Part shown: positions 48,160 through 56,764 of the stretch, piece by piece | Layout: the number at the start of each line of letters is the position of its first letter | How positions within the stretch are numbered: position 1 is the first letter of the stretch | Assembly (NCBI RefSeq): GCF_007829815.1 | Contig: NZ_VIWT01000006.1 | Coordinates: 248,001 to 312,000, forward strand | Direction: 5' to 3' | Length of the DNA stretch: 64,000 nucleotides | Source: Kitasatospora viridis | GTDB taxonomy: Bacteria > Actinomycetota > Actinomycetes > Streptomycetales > Streptomycetaceae | The notes under the pieces: model-generated | Told to the model about the DNA's origin: nothing | Database searches by the model: none | Seen by the model: the letters and a program-made list of their open reading frames with translations, nothing else | Program-made: the position numbers and the translations under genes

Positions 48160-48188
48160 CCCCTTGCTGACTCTAGATCAACAAGGGG
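48160..48188. promoter_or_regulatory. Imperfect palindrome, candidate operator of the WhiJ-like regulator
   Basis: CCCCTTGCTGA (48160-48170) and TCAACAAGGGG (48178-48188) pair in ten of eleven positions around CTCTAGA. It lies 62 bases upstream of the XRE start, within the 300-base divergent gap (48099-48398), which otherwise holds no gene. Autoregulation through this site is inferred. Confidence 0.5.
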
Positions 48189-48398
48189 AGATGCCCCGAT
48201 GGGGTTGCAAAGTTTTACCGCCAAGCTCTACCGTCTGTCACGAGGCACTTACGCCATGAGTGCTCAATCAGGTGTGCGTCAGGTGACTACGCATCACGCG
48301 GCCTTGCCTTGCGCACAACGGCATTCGAGGCGCGACAAGACCCCCGCGACCGTGTCATCGGTCCGGGGGCACGGCCAACCTGATGGAAGCAGGTCGAC

Positions 48399-48884
48399 GT
48401 GCAGGACTTTAGCGTTCCGCCCGTAGAAGCGGTCGTATTGCCCAGGCCTTCGCCCGTGGTAGCGCTCGGGAGATCGGCGTGGTTGCCCTGTCATGAGGGC
48501 TCGGCATCTGGAGCTCGCGAGATGCTGAAGGCTCTGCTTGCGGAGCTGGGAGCCAACGAACTCGACTGGTACGAGGTCGAGTTGGTGGTAAGTGAACTGG
48601 TCGCCAATGCGGTGATCCATGGGTCCGCGAACCTGGACGGGCTGATCTTCGTGCGGTTCGAGGGCTCCGTCGAACAGGTTCGGATCGAGGTGCACGACTC
48701 CAGTCGGGTGCTGCCGAGGGTCCAGCCAGTGAGCTTGGACGACGAGGGCGGTCGGGGCCTGTGGCTGGTCGACCAGCTTGCCTCGACGTGGGGGCACGAC
48801 TGCTCCGACGTCGGGTTGAGCAAACGGGTGTGGGCGGTCGTGCGTCCGGATCGGTGTGGGTTGGGGCCGCGCTCGCACAGGTGA
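48399..48884 (+). CDS. RsbW-like ATP-binding protein (anti-sigma kinase family)
   Basis: A 161-residue GHKL ATPase. The N box is ELVVSELVANAVIHG and the G1 box is DDEGGRGLWLVDQLASTWG, typical of the streptomycete RsbW/SpoIIAB-like family, single-domain and without a sensor. Such proteins inhibit sigma factors or regulate developmental partners, and one accompanies XRE and DUF397 genes in the abaA-like locus. GTG start at 48399 without a strong ribosome-binding site. Divergent to the WhiJ-like regulator. Confidence 0.88.
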   Translation: MQDFSVPPVEAVVLPRPSPVVALGRSAWLPCHEGSASGAREMLKALLAELGANELDWYEVELVVSELVANAVIHGSANLDGLIFVRFEGSVEQVRIEVHDSSRVLPRVQPVSLDDEGGRGLWLVDQLASTWGHDCSDVGLSKRVWAVVRPDRCGLGPRSHR

Positions 48885-49018
48885 GCTCCTGTTGATCGCC
48901 CCTCGGGTGCTGGGTGCTGCGCCTGGGTGGGCTGGCGGTCTCGGTTTCTGCGCGCGGGTGCCGTTCCCCGGGCCGGGGCCGCCTCTTCATCGTCGTGACG
49001 TCCTTGTGAGGGAGAAGT

Positions 49019-49207
49019 ATGTCCAGTTCCACGGTTCCCAGCGGGCGGCCCGGTTGTGGGTCGCGGGTGTTGGCGGCCTTCGACCAGGCGAAGCGCCCGT
49101 ACGCGGGGGTTGCCGCTCGGGTGGCTGCTCGGTTGGTGGCGCAGGAGGAAGCGGCCGGCGCGGCCGGGAACGCGAACGAGCTGGGGAAGGGGGATGAATC
49201 CTCTTGA
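49019..49207 (+). CDS. Small Ala-rich hypothetical protein
   Basis: A 62-residue protein (MSSSTVPSGRPGCGSRVLAA then FDQAKRPYAGVAARVAARLV and a Glu/Ala-rich end). ATG 49019 has GGGAGAAG upstream. No family is recognised; the Ala/Arg-rich helix may bind nucleic acid or a partner. A perfect 9-bp stem follows its stop codon. Confidence 0.55.
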   Translation: MSSSTVPSGRPGCGSRVLAAFDQAKRPYAGVAARVAARLVAQEEAAGAAGNANELGKGDESS

Positions 49208-49210
49208 TCT

Positions 49211-49239
49211 CCCGTCAGGTCTTCTTCGCGCCTGACGGG
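49211..49239 (+). terminator. Perfect 9-bp hairpin between small ORF and Nudix gene
   Basis: CCCGTCAGG (49211-49219) and CCTGACGGG (49231-49239) with an 11-base loop, three bases after the small gene's stop and 45 bases before the Nudix start. It could end the first transcript or attenuate the second. No U tract follows. Confidence 0.5.
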
Positions 49240-49284
49240 TTGGCAGTCCTGGTGGGCAAACGGGCCAGAAAGGAAACGATCTTC

Positions 49285-49782
49285 ATGGACAGGTCGAACT
49301 ACGTGAGTCCGCCGCCGCGTCGGATCGGGGCGCAGGCGGTGCTGCTACATCCGACGCAGGGTCAGGTGATGGTCCTTCGGATGCGGGGGCGTCGTTGCGG
49401 GTGGCTGCCGGGTGGGCACTGTGCGCCGGACGAGTCGGCGATCGTGGCGGTGGGGCGGATCGTGCGGTTGCAGTTGGGGATCGCGGTGCCGTTCGGTGGC
49501 GCGGATCTGGCGGTGGTGGACTACTCGCCCGCGAACCGGGAACCGGAGGCGCGGGAGGGGTACAACTTCGTGTTCGTGCGTCGGTTGAGCGCCGAGCAGG
49601 CGGGGTTGGCGCGTCCGCAGGAGGTGGCGGGGCCGGACCTGCTCGGCTACGACTGGGTGAACCTGGGCGAGTTGGCGAACGTGTGCCTGCCGTATCACGT
49701 GCGACGGATCACGCGGGCGGTGGAGGCCTGCGAGCCGGGTTCGACGGCGGCCAGGTTCCTGACGCAAGGTCTGGTGGCTTGA
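49285..49782 (+). CDS. Nudix-fold protein with degenerate catalytic box
   Basis: A 165-residue Nudix-like protein. The fold start RIGAQAVLLHPTQGQVMVLRMRGRRCGWLPGG is clear. The Nudix box should be G-x5-E-x7-R-E-U-x-E-E-x-G-U; here Gly44, Glu50, Arg58, Gly65 and Ile66 are kept, but the three catalytic glutamates are Ile59, Leu62 and Gln63. Pyrophosphohydrolase activity is therefore unlikely; a binding or regulatory role is probable, as in Nudix-related regulators. ATG at 49285 with AAGGA upstream; a TTG at 49204 would extend it through the hairpin. Confidence 0.82.
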   Translation: MDRSNYVSPPPRRIGAQAVLLHPTQGQVMVLRMRGRRCGWLPGGHCAPDESAIVAVGRIVRLQLGIAVPFGGADLAVVDYSPANREPEAREGYNFVFVRRLSAEQAGLARPQEVAGPDLLGYDWVNLGELANVCLPYHVRRITRAVEACEPGSTAARFLTQGLVA

Positions 49783-49821
49783 CGGCGAGCGGAACGGGGC
49801 CCCGCAGCCCGGGGAGGGGCG

Positions 49822-51264
49822 TCAGGCCGGGCAGCCCGAGTCGGCCACCACGTAGTAGCCGGGGGCCGTCTCCTCCAGGGTGTGCACGGTGAAGACGTTC
49901 CACAGGCCCATCGCTTGCCCGGAACCGGTGGCGTAGGTGAGGCCGCCGCTCTGGAAGGCGCGGCCGGCCACCGTCTGGTCGTAGTTGTCAGTCGTGTAGC
50001 AGCTCGGGGTATAGCCGCCACTGGTGGTGGCCGTGACGGCGGCGGACTGGGTGCCGACGTTGCCCGAGGCGTCGACGGCGGCCACCGTGTAGCTGTGCGA
50101 GGTGCCGGCGGCCAGGCCCGAGTCGGTGTACGTGGTGCCGGTGACCGGGGAGGCGTTGGCTTGGGTGCCGTCGCGGTAGACGTCGTAGGAGGAGGCGCCG
50201 CTGACGGGCTGCCAGGTGAGCGAGACCGAGGTGGCGGTGGTGCCGCTGACGGTGAGTCCGGTCGGGGCCGGGAGTCCGGTGCCGGTGGTTCCGCCCGCCA
50301 GGCCCCAGAACTGGGCGGTGTAGTAGCTGGAGCAGATCGCGCTCAGGAAGTAGGCGCCGGTCGTGCCGCACTGGTTGGTGGCCGAGCCGGGGTCGACGGC
50401 GAGGCCGTGGCCCATGCCGTTGATCGAGTAGAGCTGCACGGCCGGGTTGCCGCTGGCGTCGTCGTAGCTGGTGAGGGTGGTGCCGCCGGGCAGGCTCGCG
50501 GTGCTGGAGGGGGTCTGGCCGATGCCCCAGGTGTTGGTCCACTGGTCGCGCAGCTCGGTGCCGTTGACGGGTTGGACGGTGGTGTCGGCGGTGCCCTGCC
50601 AGATCGCCACCCGGGGCCACGGGCCGGTGTAGCCCGGGTCGGAGGCGCGGACCTTGTCGCCCCACTGGGCCGGGGTGAGGTTCTGGCTGCCGTACTGGCA
50701 GCCGGAGGCGGCCGTCTCGGTGGTGGCGCACTGGGCGGGCAGGCCGGAGTCGACGGCGCCGCCGGCGAACATGTCGGGGTAGTCGGCCAGCAGGTCGGCG
50801 GTCAGGCCGCCGCCGGCGGACAGGCCGGTGACGAAGACCCGGTGGGAGTCCGAGCCGTACAGCGCCTCGGCCTTCGCGACCATCTGGACGACGGAGGCGG
50901 CCTCGCCGTTGCCCCGGGTGTCCTTGGTCGAGTCGAACCAGTTGAAGCAGGAGAGGCTGTTGTTGGCGGCGTCGGTCTGCGGGAAGACCACCGCGAAGCC
51001 GTACAGGTCGGCGTACTTGGGCCAGCCGGAGTCGTCGTAGTAGTCGGTCGCGGTCTGGGCGCAGCCGTGCAGGGCGACCACCAGCGGTGCCCCGGCGGGC
51101 AGGCCGGCCGGTGCGTAGGAGTACATCGCGAGATTGCCGGGGTTCGAGCCGAAGCCGGTGACCTGCTGGAACGTGCCGCCGGCGGCGGACGCGGAGGAGT
51201 GGCCGGCGGCGATGAGACCGGCGGCGAGGGCGAGCGCGGCGAACAGTCTGACGGGTTTGGGCAT
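49822..51264 (-). CDS. Secreted PHB depolymerase-family esterase with FN3 domain
   Basis: A 480-residue extracellular polyester hydrolase. Signal peptide residues 1-28 (HSSASAAG). The catalytic domain has LVVALHGCAQTATDYYDDSGW (oxyanion region), the lipase box GLSAGGG with Ser149, IWQGTADTTVQPVN (Asp) and NGMGHGLAVDPG (His), the order of type 1 short-chain PHA depolymerases. A fibronectin III linker (about 335-415, PTGLTVSGTTATSVSLTWQPVSGASSYDVYRDG) and a C-terminal substrate-binding-like domain with paired cysteines follow. ATG 51264 with GGGAG upstream. It should release 3-hydroxybutyrate, which fits the dehydrogenase and transporter encoded nearby. Confidence 0.92.
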   Translation of the reverse strand: MPKPVRLFAALALAAGLIAAGHSSASAAGGTFQQVTGFGSNPGNLAMYSYAPAGLPAGAPLVVALHGCAQTATDYYDDSGWPKYADLYGFAVVFPQTDAANNSLSCFNWFDSTKDTRGNGEAASVVQMVAKAEALYGSDSHRVFVTGLSAGGGLTADLLADYPDMFAGGAVDSGLPAQCATTETAASGCQYGSQNLTPAQWGDKVRASDPGYTGPWPRVAIWQGTADTTVQPVNGTELRDQWTNTWGIGQTPSSTASLPGGTTLTSYDDASGNPAVQLYSINGMGHGLAVDPGSATNQCGTTGAYFLSAICSSYYTAQFWGLAGGTTGTGLPAPTGLTVSGTTATSVSLTWQPVSGASSYDVYRDGTQANASPVTGTTYTDSGLAAGTSHSYTVAAVDASGNVGTQSAAVTATTSGGYTPSCYTTDNYDQTVAGRAFQSGGLTYATGSGQAMGLWNVFTVHTLEETAPGYYVVADSGCPA

Positions 51265-51389
51265 GGTGGCTCCCAGGGTGGGGGAGGAGTCGTGTCCTGA
51301 AGCATGGGCCCGGGGCGGCACCGGCGGAATGGACCGGGCGCCCACCCCGCACGCCCGCCGGATGTGTCGCCCCACCACCTGGCCCACCG

Positions 51390-53327
51390 TCACGGCGATA
51401 GGGCGTCACCATCGGTCAGCAGCTGCAACTTGAGCGCGAGTTGGAGCTCCAGCGCGCGGGCCGGGCTGTTCCAGTCCGGCCCGAGCAGCGCCTGGATCCG
51501 CTCCAGGCGCTGCACCACGGTGTTCACGTGGATGTGCAGGCTCTCCCTGGCCCGGGTCAGGCTGCCGCCGCAGTCGAAGTAGGTCCGCAGGGTGCGGACC
51601 AGGTCGGTGCCCCGCCGGGCGTCGTAGTCCAGCAGCGGGCGCAGGGTGTCGCCGACGAACCCGTCGACGTCCTGGGCGTCCGCGAGCAGTACGCCGAGGA
51701 AGCCCAGGTCGGCGGCGCACGCGCTCCCGCCGGTCCGCCCGAGCACCTTCATCGCGCGCAGGCAGCGCACCGCCTCGGCGTGGGCGGTCGCGATCGGCTG
51801 CGGGCCGGCGGCGGGGCCGGCGGCGGCCACCGTCACGGCGGCTGCGGGCCCGCCCAGCTGCGCGGCCACCGAGGCGCCGACCCGGCCGGCGTCGGCTCCG
51901 TCGGCGGGGACCAGCAGGACGACGGTGCCGTGGTGCTGGGCCGTCAGGCCGGGCTGGCCGAACAGGCGGCGCCGGGCGGCGGCGAGCAGGCGGTCCAGGG
52001 ACTGGCCCACCGGCTCGGCCACCAGCACCACGTAAGGTCGGCCCAGGTCGACGCCGAGCCGGCTGGCCCGCTCGGCGAGGCCGTCCGGGTCCCGGTGCGG
52101 GGCGGTGAGCAGGTCGGAGAGCAGTTCCCCGCTGATCCGGTTCTCGGTCTCGGCCACCGTGCGCCGCATCAGCAGCAGCAGTCCGGCCACCACCGAGGCC
52201 CGTTCGAAGACCCGGCGGTTGGCGTCGTCCAGCTCCTCGTCGCGGTGCAGCACCAGGCTGCCGAGCAGTTCGTGGCCGGCCAGGACGGCGCAGACCCAGC
52301 GCCCGCCGGTGCGCAAGGCGCGACCGCTGCTGCGGGACTCAGCCACTGCCAAGGCCAGGCCGGCCGGCTCGGGCACCGCCTCCGGTGCGGCCAGGTGCCG
52401 CCCGTCCGGATCGTGCACGGTGACCACTGCGCCCAGCAACTCGCCTACCTGGCCCGCGAGTTCGGACAGGTCGCCGCCGCGCAGCACCAGGTCGGTCAGC
52501 TGCTCGTGGGCCTTCTCGGCGTGCTGGATCGCGGCGGCGTGCGCCTGCACCAGCGTGTTGGCCTCGGCCAGCTCCGCCAGCGCGGCGTTGGTGTCGGCGA
52601 GCGCCTTGGCGGTGTCGATGGCGATGGCCGCGTGCGCGGCCAGCGAGCAGAGTAGGGCGATCTCGTCGCTGGAGAACGAGCGGGGGCTGCGGTCGGCGGC
52701 GAACAGCACCCCGATCACCTGACCCGACCCGCCGCCGCTGGACCCGAGCAGCAGCGGCACGCCGAGGATGGCGACCAGCCCCTCGTCCAGCACGCCCGCG
52801 TCGATCCCCCGCGTGTGGTGGAAGCGCTGGTCGGTGCGGTAGTCGGGGGTGACGTACGGGCGGGCGGTCTGCGCGACCAGCCCGCCCAGACCGTCGCCCA
52901 GGCTCAGCCGCAGGCGCTGGAAGAGCGGCGAGATCGAGCCGGCGGTCACCCGCATGTAGGTGTCGCCGGCCTCCTCGTCCGGGAGGGTGAGGTAGGCCGT
53001 GTCGGTGCCGAGCAGCAGCCGCGCCCGGTGCACGATGGCCCGGAGCACGTCGTCCAGCTCGCGCAGCGCGGCCAGGTCGCTCGCGGTGTCGAACAGCGCG
53101 CTCAACTCCCGCTCCCGGCGCTGGTGCTGACGCAGCATCCGGCGGATCCGCAGGGCCGCTGCGGCGGCCCGGTCGAGCTCCGCCAGCTCCTCCGGGGGGA
53201 GCGTGCGCCGGGCTTCGGCGGTGACGGCGCCGAGCTCCTCGACCGGGGCGTCCTCGGTCAGCAGCTCCAGCAGGCGGCGCAGGTGCGCGGCGGTGGACGT
53301 GATCGGTGGCGGCATGGTGGGGTCCAT
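51390..53327 (-). CDS. GAF-domain regulator with PucR-type C-terminal HTH
   Basis: A regulator of about 645 residues. The N-terminal coiled region (residues 1-75) precedes a GAF domain (SALFDTASDLAALRELDDVLRAIVHRARLLLGTDTAYLTL to AAHAAIAIDTAKAL, about 85-250). A second variable domain follows, and the C-terminus is the PucR-type HTH: LVRTLRTYFDCGGSLTRARESLHIHVNTVVQRLERIQALLG. It should sense a small molecule and activate nearby genes. Flanked by PHB depolymerase, MHS transporter and 3-hydroxybutyrate dehydrogenase, it is a likely regulator of hydroxybutyrate use. ATG 53327; ATG 53315 is possible. Confidence 0.88.
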   Translation of the reverse strand: MDPTMPPPITSTAAHLRRLLELLTEDAPVEELGAVTAEARRTLPPEELAELDRAAAAALRIRRMLRQHQRRERELSALFDTASDLAALRELDDVLRAIVHRARLLLGTDTAYLTLPDEEAGDTYMRVTAGSISPLFQRLRLSLGDGLGGLVAQTARPYVTPDYRTDQRFHHTRGIDAGVLDEGLVAILGVPLLLGSSGGGSGQVIGVLFAADRSPRSFSSDEIALLCSLAAHAAIAIDTAKALADTNAALAELAEANTLVQAHAAAIQHAEKAHEQLTDLVLRGGDLSELAGQVGELLGAVVTVHDPDGRHLAAPEAVPEPAGLALAVAESRSSGRALRTGGRWVCAVLAGHELLGSLVLHRDEELDDANRRVFERASVVAGLLLLMRRTVAETENRISGELLSDLLTAPHRDPDGLAERASRLGVDLGRPYVVLVAEPVGQSLDRLLAAARRRLFGQPGLTAQHHGTVVLLVPADGADAGRVGASVAAQLGGPAAAVTVAAAGPAAGPQPIATAHAEAVRCLRAMKVLGRTGGSACAADLGFLGVLLADAQDVDGFVGDTLRPLLDYDARRGTDLVRTLRTYFDCGGSLTRARESLHIHVNTVVQRLERIQALLGPDWNSPARALELQLALKLQLLTDGDALSP

Positions 53328-53368
53328 CGTGGTGGGTGATCGGACGGGGCGGAAGGGGGCGGCGGGCG

Positions 53369-54727
53369 TCAGGCGGTGGCCTCGGCGCCGGCGCCGGCGT
53401 CGGCCTCGGCTTCGGCTTCGGCTTCGGCGAGGTCCCGCCCCCGGGTCTCCCGGGCCGCGAGCAGCGCGAGCACCGTGACCACGGCGGCCAGCGAGACGTA
53501 GAGCGAGATCGGCGCCGCGTCCCCGTAGTGCGCGAGCAGCGCGGTGGCGATCAGCGGGGCCGGCGCGCCCGCCGCGACCGAGGCGAACTGGGCGCCGATC
53601 GAGGCGCCGGAGTAGCGCATCCGGGTCGCGAACAGCTCGGCGAAGAAGGCGGCCTGCGGCGCGTACATCGCGCTGTGGAAGACCAGCCCGACGGTGACGG
53701 CGAGCAGCACCGCCGGGAACGATCTGGTGTCGAGCAGCCCGAAGAACGCCCAGGCCCAGGCACCGGTGGCGACCGCGCCGGCCAGGTAGACCGGCTTGCG
53801 GCCGACCCGGTCGGAGAGCGCCCCGAACACCGGTATCAGCGCGAACTGGATCGCGGAGGCGATCAGCACGGCGTTGAGCGCGGTGTCCTTCGGCAGCTTC
53901 AGGTGGTCCACGCAGTAGGCGAGCACGAAGGTGGTGATCACGTAGTACGAGATGTTCTCCGCCATCCGGGCGCCCATGGCGACCAGGATGTCCTTCCAGT
54001 GGTGGCGCAGCACCGAGACCAGCGGCGGCTGTTCGGCCCGCTCCCGCGCCCTGCGGCGCTCCGCCCTGGCCAGCGCCTCCTGGAAGAGCGGGGACTCGTC
54101 CACCGACAGCCGGATCCACAGCCCGACCGCCACCAGCACCGCCGAGAGCAGGAACGGCACCCGCCACCCCCAGGCCAGGAACTCCTTGTCGCTCTGCAGA
54201 CGGGTCATCAGATCGAGCACGCCCACCGCCAGCAGGTTGCCGGCCGGCGCCCCGCCCTGCGGCCAGGAGGCCCAGAACCCCCGGCGCCTGGCATCCCCGT
54301 GCTCGGACACCAGCAGCACCGCGCCGCCCCACTCCCCGCCGAGCGCGAACCCCTGGACCAGCCGCAGCACGGTCAGCAGGACGGGCGCGCTCACCCCGAT
54401 GCTGTCGTAGCCCGGCACGCAGCCGATCAGCGCGGTCGCGCCGCCCATCATCAGCAGGCTGACCACCAGCAGCCGCTTGCGGCCGAGCCGGTCGCCGTAG
54501 TGGCCGAAGACCAGCGCGCCGATCGGGCGGGCGGCGAACCCGATCGCGTAGGTCAGGAAGGCGAGCAGCGTGCCGGTCAACGGGTCGGACTTGGGGAAGA
54601 AGACGTGGCCGAAGACGAGTGCGGCGCAGGAGCCGTAGAGGAAGTAGTCGTACCACTCGATGGTGGTGCCGATCAGGCTGGCGGCCACCACGCGGGGGAG
54701 CGTGGAGGTCGTGGAGGACGATGTCAT
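53369..54727 (-). CDS. MHS-type MFS transporter (carboxylate:H+ symporter)
   Basis: A 452-residue major facilitator of the metabolite:H+ symporter family. The start ASLIGTTIEWYDYFLYGSCAALVFGHVFFP is the MHS signature, then FAARPIGALVFGHYGDRLGRKRLLV (motif A), RLVQGFALGGEWGGAVLLVSEH, and a second motif A at GALSDRVGRKPVYL. The C-terminal tail is a six-bp-repeat-encoded AEAEAEAEADAGAG run. Family members import small organic acids with protons; 3-hydroxybutyrate is a reasonable candidate from context. It lies 41 bases upstream of the regulator gene on the same strand. Confidence 0.9.
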   Translation of the reverse strand: MTSSSTTSTLPRVVAASLIGTTIEWYDYFLYGSCAALVFGHVFFPKSDPLTGTLLAFLTYAIGFAARPIGALVFGHYGDRLGRKRLLVVSLLMMGGATALIGCVPGYDSIGVSAPVLLTVLRLVQGFALGGEWGGAVLLVSEHGDARRRGFWASWPQGGAPAGNLLAVGVLDLMTRLQSDKEFLAWGWRVPFLLSAVLVAVGLWIRLSVDESPLFQEALARAERRRARERAEQPPLVSVLRHHWKDILVAMGARMAENISYYVITTFVLAYCVDHLKLPKDTALNAVLIASAIQFALIPVFGALSDRVGRKPVYLAGAVATGAWAWAFFGLLDTRSFPAVLLAVTVGLVFHSAMYAPQAAFFAELFATRMRYSGASIGAQFASVAAGAPAPLIATALLAHYGDAAPISLYVSLAAVVTVLALLAARETRGRDLAEAEAEAEADAGAGAEATA

Positions 54728-54935
54728 GCGTCACCACTTCCGGACGGTGAACGGTGTCGCCACAACCTAGGAACTCCCAGGTCGGCGGCCCATGGTGGCG
54801 ACCCACACAGCTCGGTGGGCCGGGGTGGGGGCGAGGACCACCGGGCAGTGGGCGGGGGCGGGGAATGGCCGCCAGGGGCGGTCGGTTGGAGTTGCCGCCG
54901 GGTGGGTCGGCGGGGAGCGACGGAGGCGGGGAAGC

Positions 54936-55784
54936 GTGGAACTGGGTGTGTACGGGCTGAGTGCCAAGGCGACGCTGGGGCCGGCCGAGACGGCGCGGTT
55001 GGCGCGACGGGCCGAGGAGTTGGGCTACCGGTCGTGGTGGGTGGGCGACCACGTGGTGCTGCCCAGCCCCCGGGTGCCCGAGTCGCCGATGGCGCCCACC
55101 GACCCGATCCTCGACCCGCTGGTGCACCTGGCCTACGTGGCCGCGCTGACCGAGCGGATGGAGTTGGGCACGGGAATCCTGATCCTGCCGCAGCGCAATC
55201 CGGTGGTGCTGGCCAAGCAGGCGGCCAGCCTGGACGTGCTGTCCGGGGGCCGGCTGCTGCTCGGTGTCGCGCCCGGCTACCTTGAGCCGGAGCTGACCGC
55301 CGTCGGCGTGCGGCCGGCCGCACGCGGCGCTCGCACCGACGAGTACCTGGACGCGATGCGGCAGTTGTGGACGGCACCGGAGCCGGAGTTCCACGGCCGG
55401 TACGCGGACTTCGCGCAGGTGGACGCGCACCCGCGCCCGGTGCGGCCGGACGGGCCACGGATCGTGATCGGCGGGCACAGCCCGGCCGCGTACCGCAGGG
55501 CGGTCGCCAAGGGGCAGGGCTGGATCGGCACCGGCAGCTCGCCGGCCGACCTGCTGCCGCACCTCGACGGGCTGCGCAAGGCCGCGGCCGAGGTGCCCCG
55601 GCCGGACCGGCTCGGCCGGCTGGAGATCACCTTCCTGCAGATCGACCCGGTCGAGGTGGACGCGGCCGGTGCGCAGCACTACGCGGAGCTCGGTGTGGAC
55701 CGCCTGCTGCTCTACCCGCTGCCGCTGGAGGACCCGGCCGAGGTCGCGGCGTTCCTGGAACGGCACGCCGACCTCCTGCACTGA
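54936..55784 (+). CDS. LLM-class F420-dependent oxidoreductase
   Basis: A 282-residue luciferase-like monooxygenase-fold protein. It has RRAEELGYRSWWVGDHVVLP, ERMELGTGILILPQRNPVVLAKQAASLDVLSGGRLLLGVAPGYLEPEL and PRIVIGGHSPAAYRRAVAKGQGWIG, typical of the TIGR03619-like F420-dependent group of actinobacteria. Substrate unknown; it would use reduced F420 or FMN. GTG at 54936 is preceded by GGAGGCGGGG. It diverges from the MHS transporter and ends ten bases from the convergent dehydrogenase. Confidence 0.9.
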   Translation: MELGVYGLSAKATLGPAETARLARRAEELGYRSWWVGDHVVLPSPRVPESPMAPTDPILDPLVHLAYVAALTERMELGTGILILPQRNPVVLAKQAASLDVLSGGRLLLGVAPGYLEPELTAVGVRPAARGARTDEYLDAMRQLWTAPEPEFHGRYADFAQVDAHPRPVRPDGPRIVIGGHSPAAYRRAVAKGQGWIGTGSSPADLLPHLDGLRKAAAEVPRPDRLGRLEITFLQIDPVEVDAAGAQHYAELGVDRLLLYPLPLEDPAEVAAFLERHADLLH

Positions 55785-55794
55785 GCCCGGTGCC

Positions 55795-56565
55795 TCAGTG
55801 CGCGGTCCAGCCGCCGTCCAGCGGCAGCGAGGCGCCGGTGACGTAGTCCGCGCCGGGGCCGCAGAGCCAGAGGGCGGCCGCGGCCACCTCCTCGGGCTCG
55901 ATCAGCCGCTTGATCGCGGTGCGCTCCAGCAGTATCCGCTCGACCACGGCCTCGGCGGGGATGCCGTGGGCCGCTGCCTGCGCGGCGATCTGGTTCTCCA
56001 CCAGCGGGGTGCGCACGTAGCCGGGGTTGACGCAGTTGCTGGTCACCCCGTGCGGCGCGCCTTCGAGCGCGGTGACCTTGCTGAACCCCTCCAGGGCGTG
56101 CTTGGCCGTGACGTAGGCGGACTTGAACGGGCTGGCGCGCAGGCCGTGCACCGAGGAGATGTTGACGATCCGTCCCCAGCCGCGCCGGTACATGCCGGGC
56201 AGGTTGCGGCGGACGATCCGGAACGGGGCCTCCACCATCACCCGCTGGATCAGCGCGAACCGCTCCGGCGGGAACTCGTGGATCGGCGCGACGTGCTGCA
56301 GGCCGGCGTTGTTGACCACGATGTCGGCGTCGTCCGGCAGCTCGTCCACCGCCGCACCCACCGACAGGTCGACCACCAGGGCCGTGCCGCCGATCTCCGC
56401 CGCCACCTGCCGGGCCGCCTCGCCCGCCAGGTCCACCACGTAGACGTGCGCGCCGGCCCGGGCGAACGCCTGCGCGCAGGCCCGGCCGATCCCGCTCGCG
56501 GCGCCGGTCACCAGGGCGCGGCGGCCGGCCAGGAAGTGGTCGGCCGGGGGAACAGTGGGAGTCAT
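55795..56565 (-). CDS. 3-hydroxybutyrate dehydrogenase (SDR)
   Basis: A 256-residue SDR. The NAD motif is TGAASGIGRACAQAF, with VDLAG after strand 2 (Asp, NAD preference). The segment NNAGLQHVAPIHEFPPERF is highly characteristic of D-3-hydroxybutyrate dehydrogenases, as are the active-site and loop regions NISSVHGLRASPFKSAYVTAKHALEGFSKV and LVENQI. It converts D-3-hydroxybutyrate to acetoacetate with NAD. With the PHB depolymerase and MHS transporter it completes a route from external PHB to central metabolism. Confidence 0.9.
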   Translation of the reverse strand: MTPTVPPADHFLAGRRALVTGAASGIGRACAQAFARAGAHVYVVDLAGEAARQVAAEIGGTALVVDLSVGAAVDELPDDADIVVNNAGLQHVAPIHEFPPERFALIQRVMVEAPFRIVRRNLPGMYRRGWGRIVNISSVHGLRASPFKSAYVTAKHALEGFSKVTALEGAPHGVTSNCVNPGYVRTPLVENQIAAQAAAHGIPAEAVVERILLERTAIKRLIEPEEVAAAALWLCGPGADYVTGASLPLDGGWTAH

Positions 56566-56764
56566 GCGGCCACGCTAGGAGCCGGGCGGGACCGGCCCCA
56601 TGGGCCCGGCCACCACAATCGGACCGCATCCCGTGGTGGTGGCAGCCATCAGGGGCCCAACGGCCCTGGACGGCGGCCCGGCCCGGCGGGACCGTGGAAA
56701 TACGGGCCGGACCGCCGCCGGCCCGCCACCCGCTCGCTGCCCGACGCACAGGAGGCCGCCCGCC

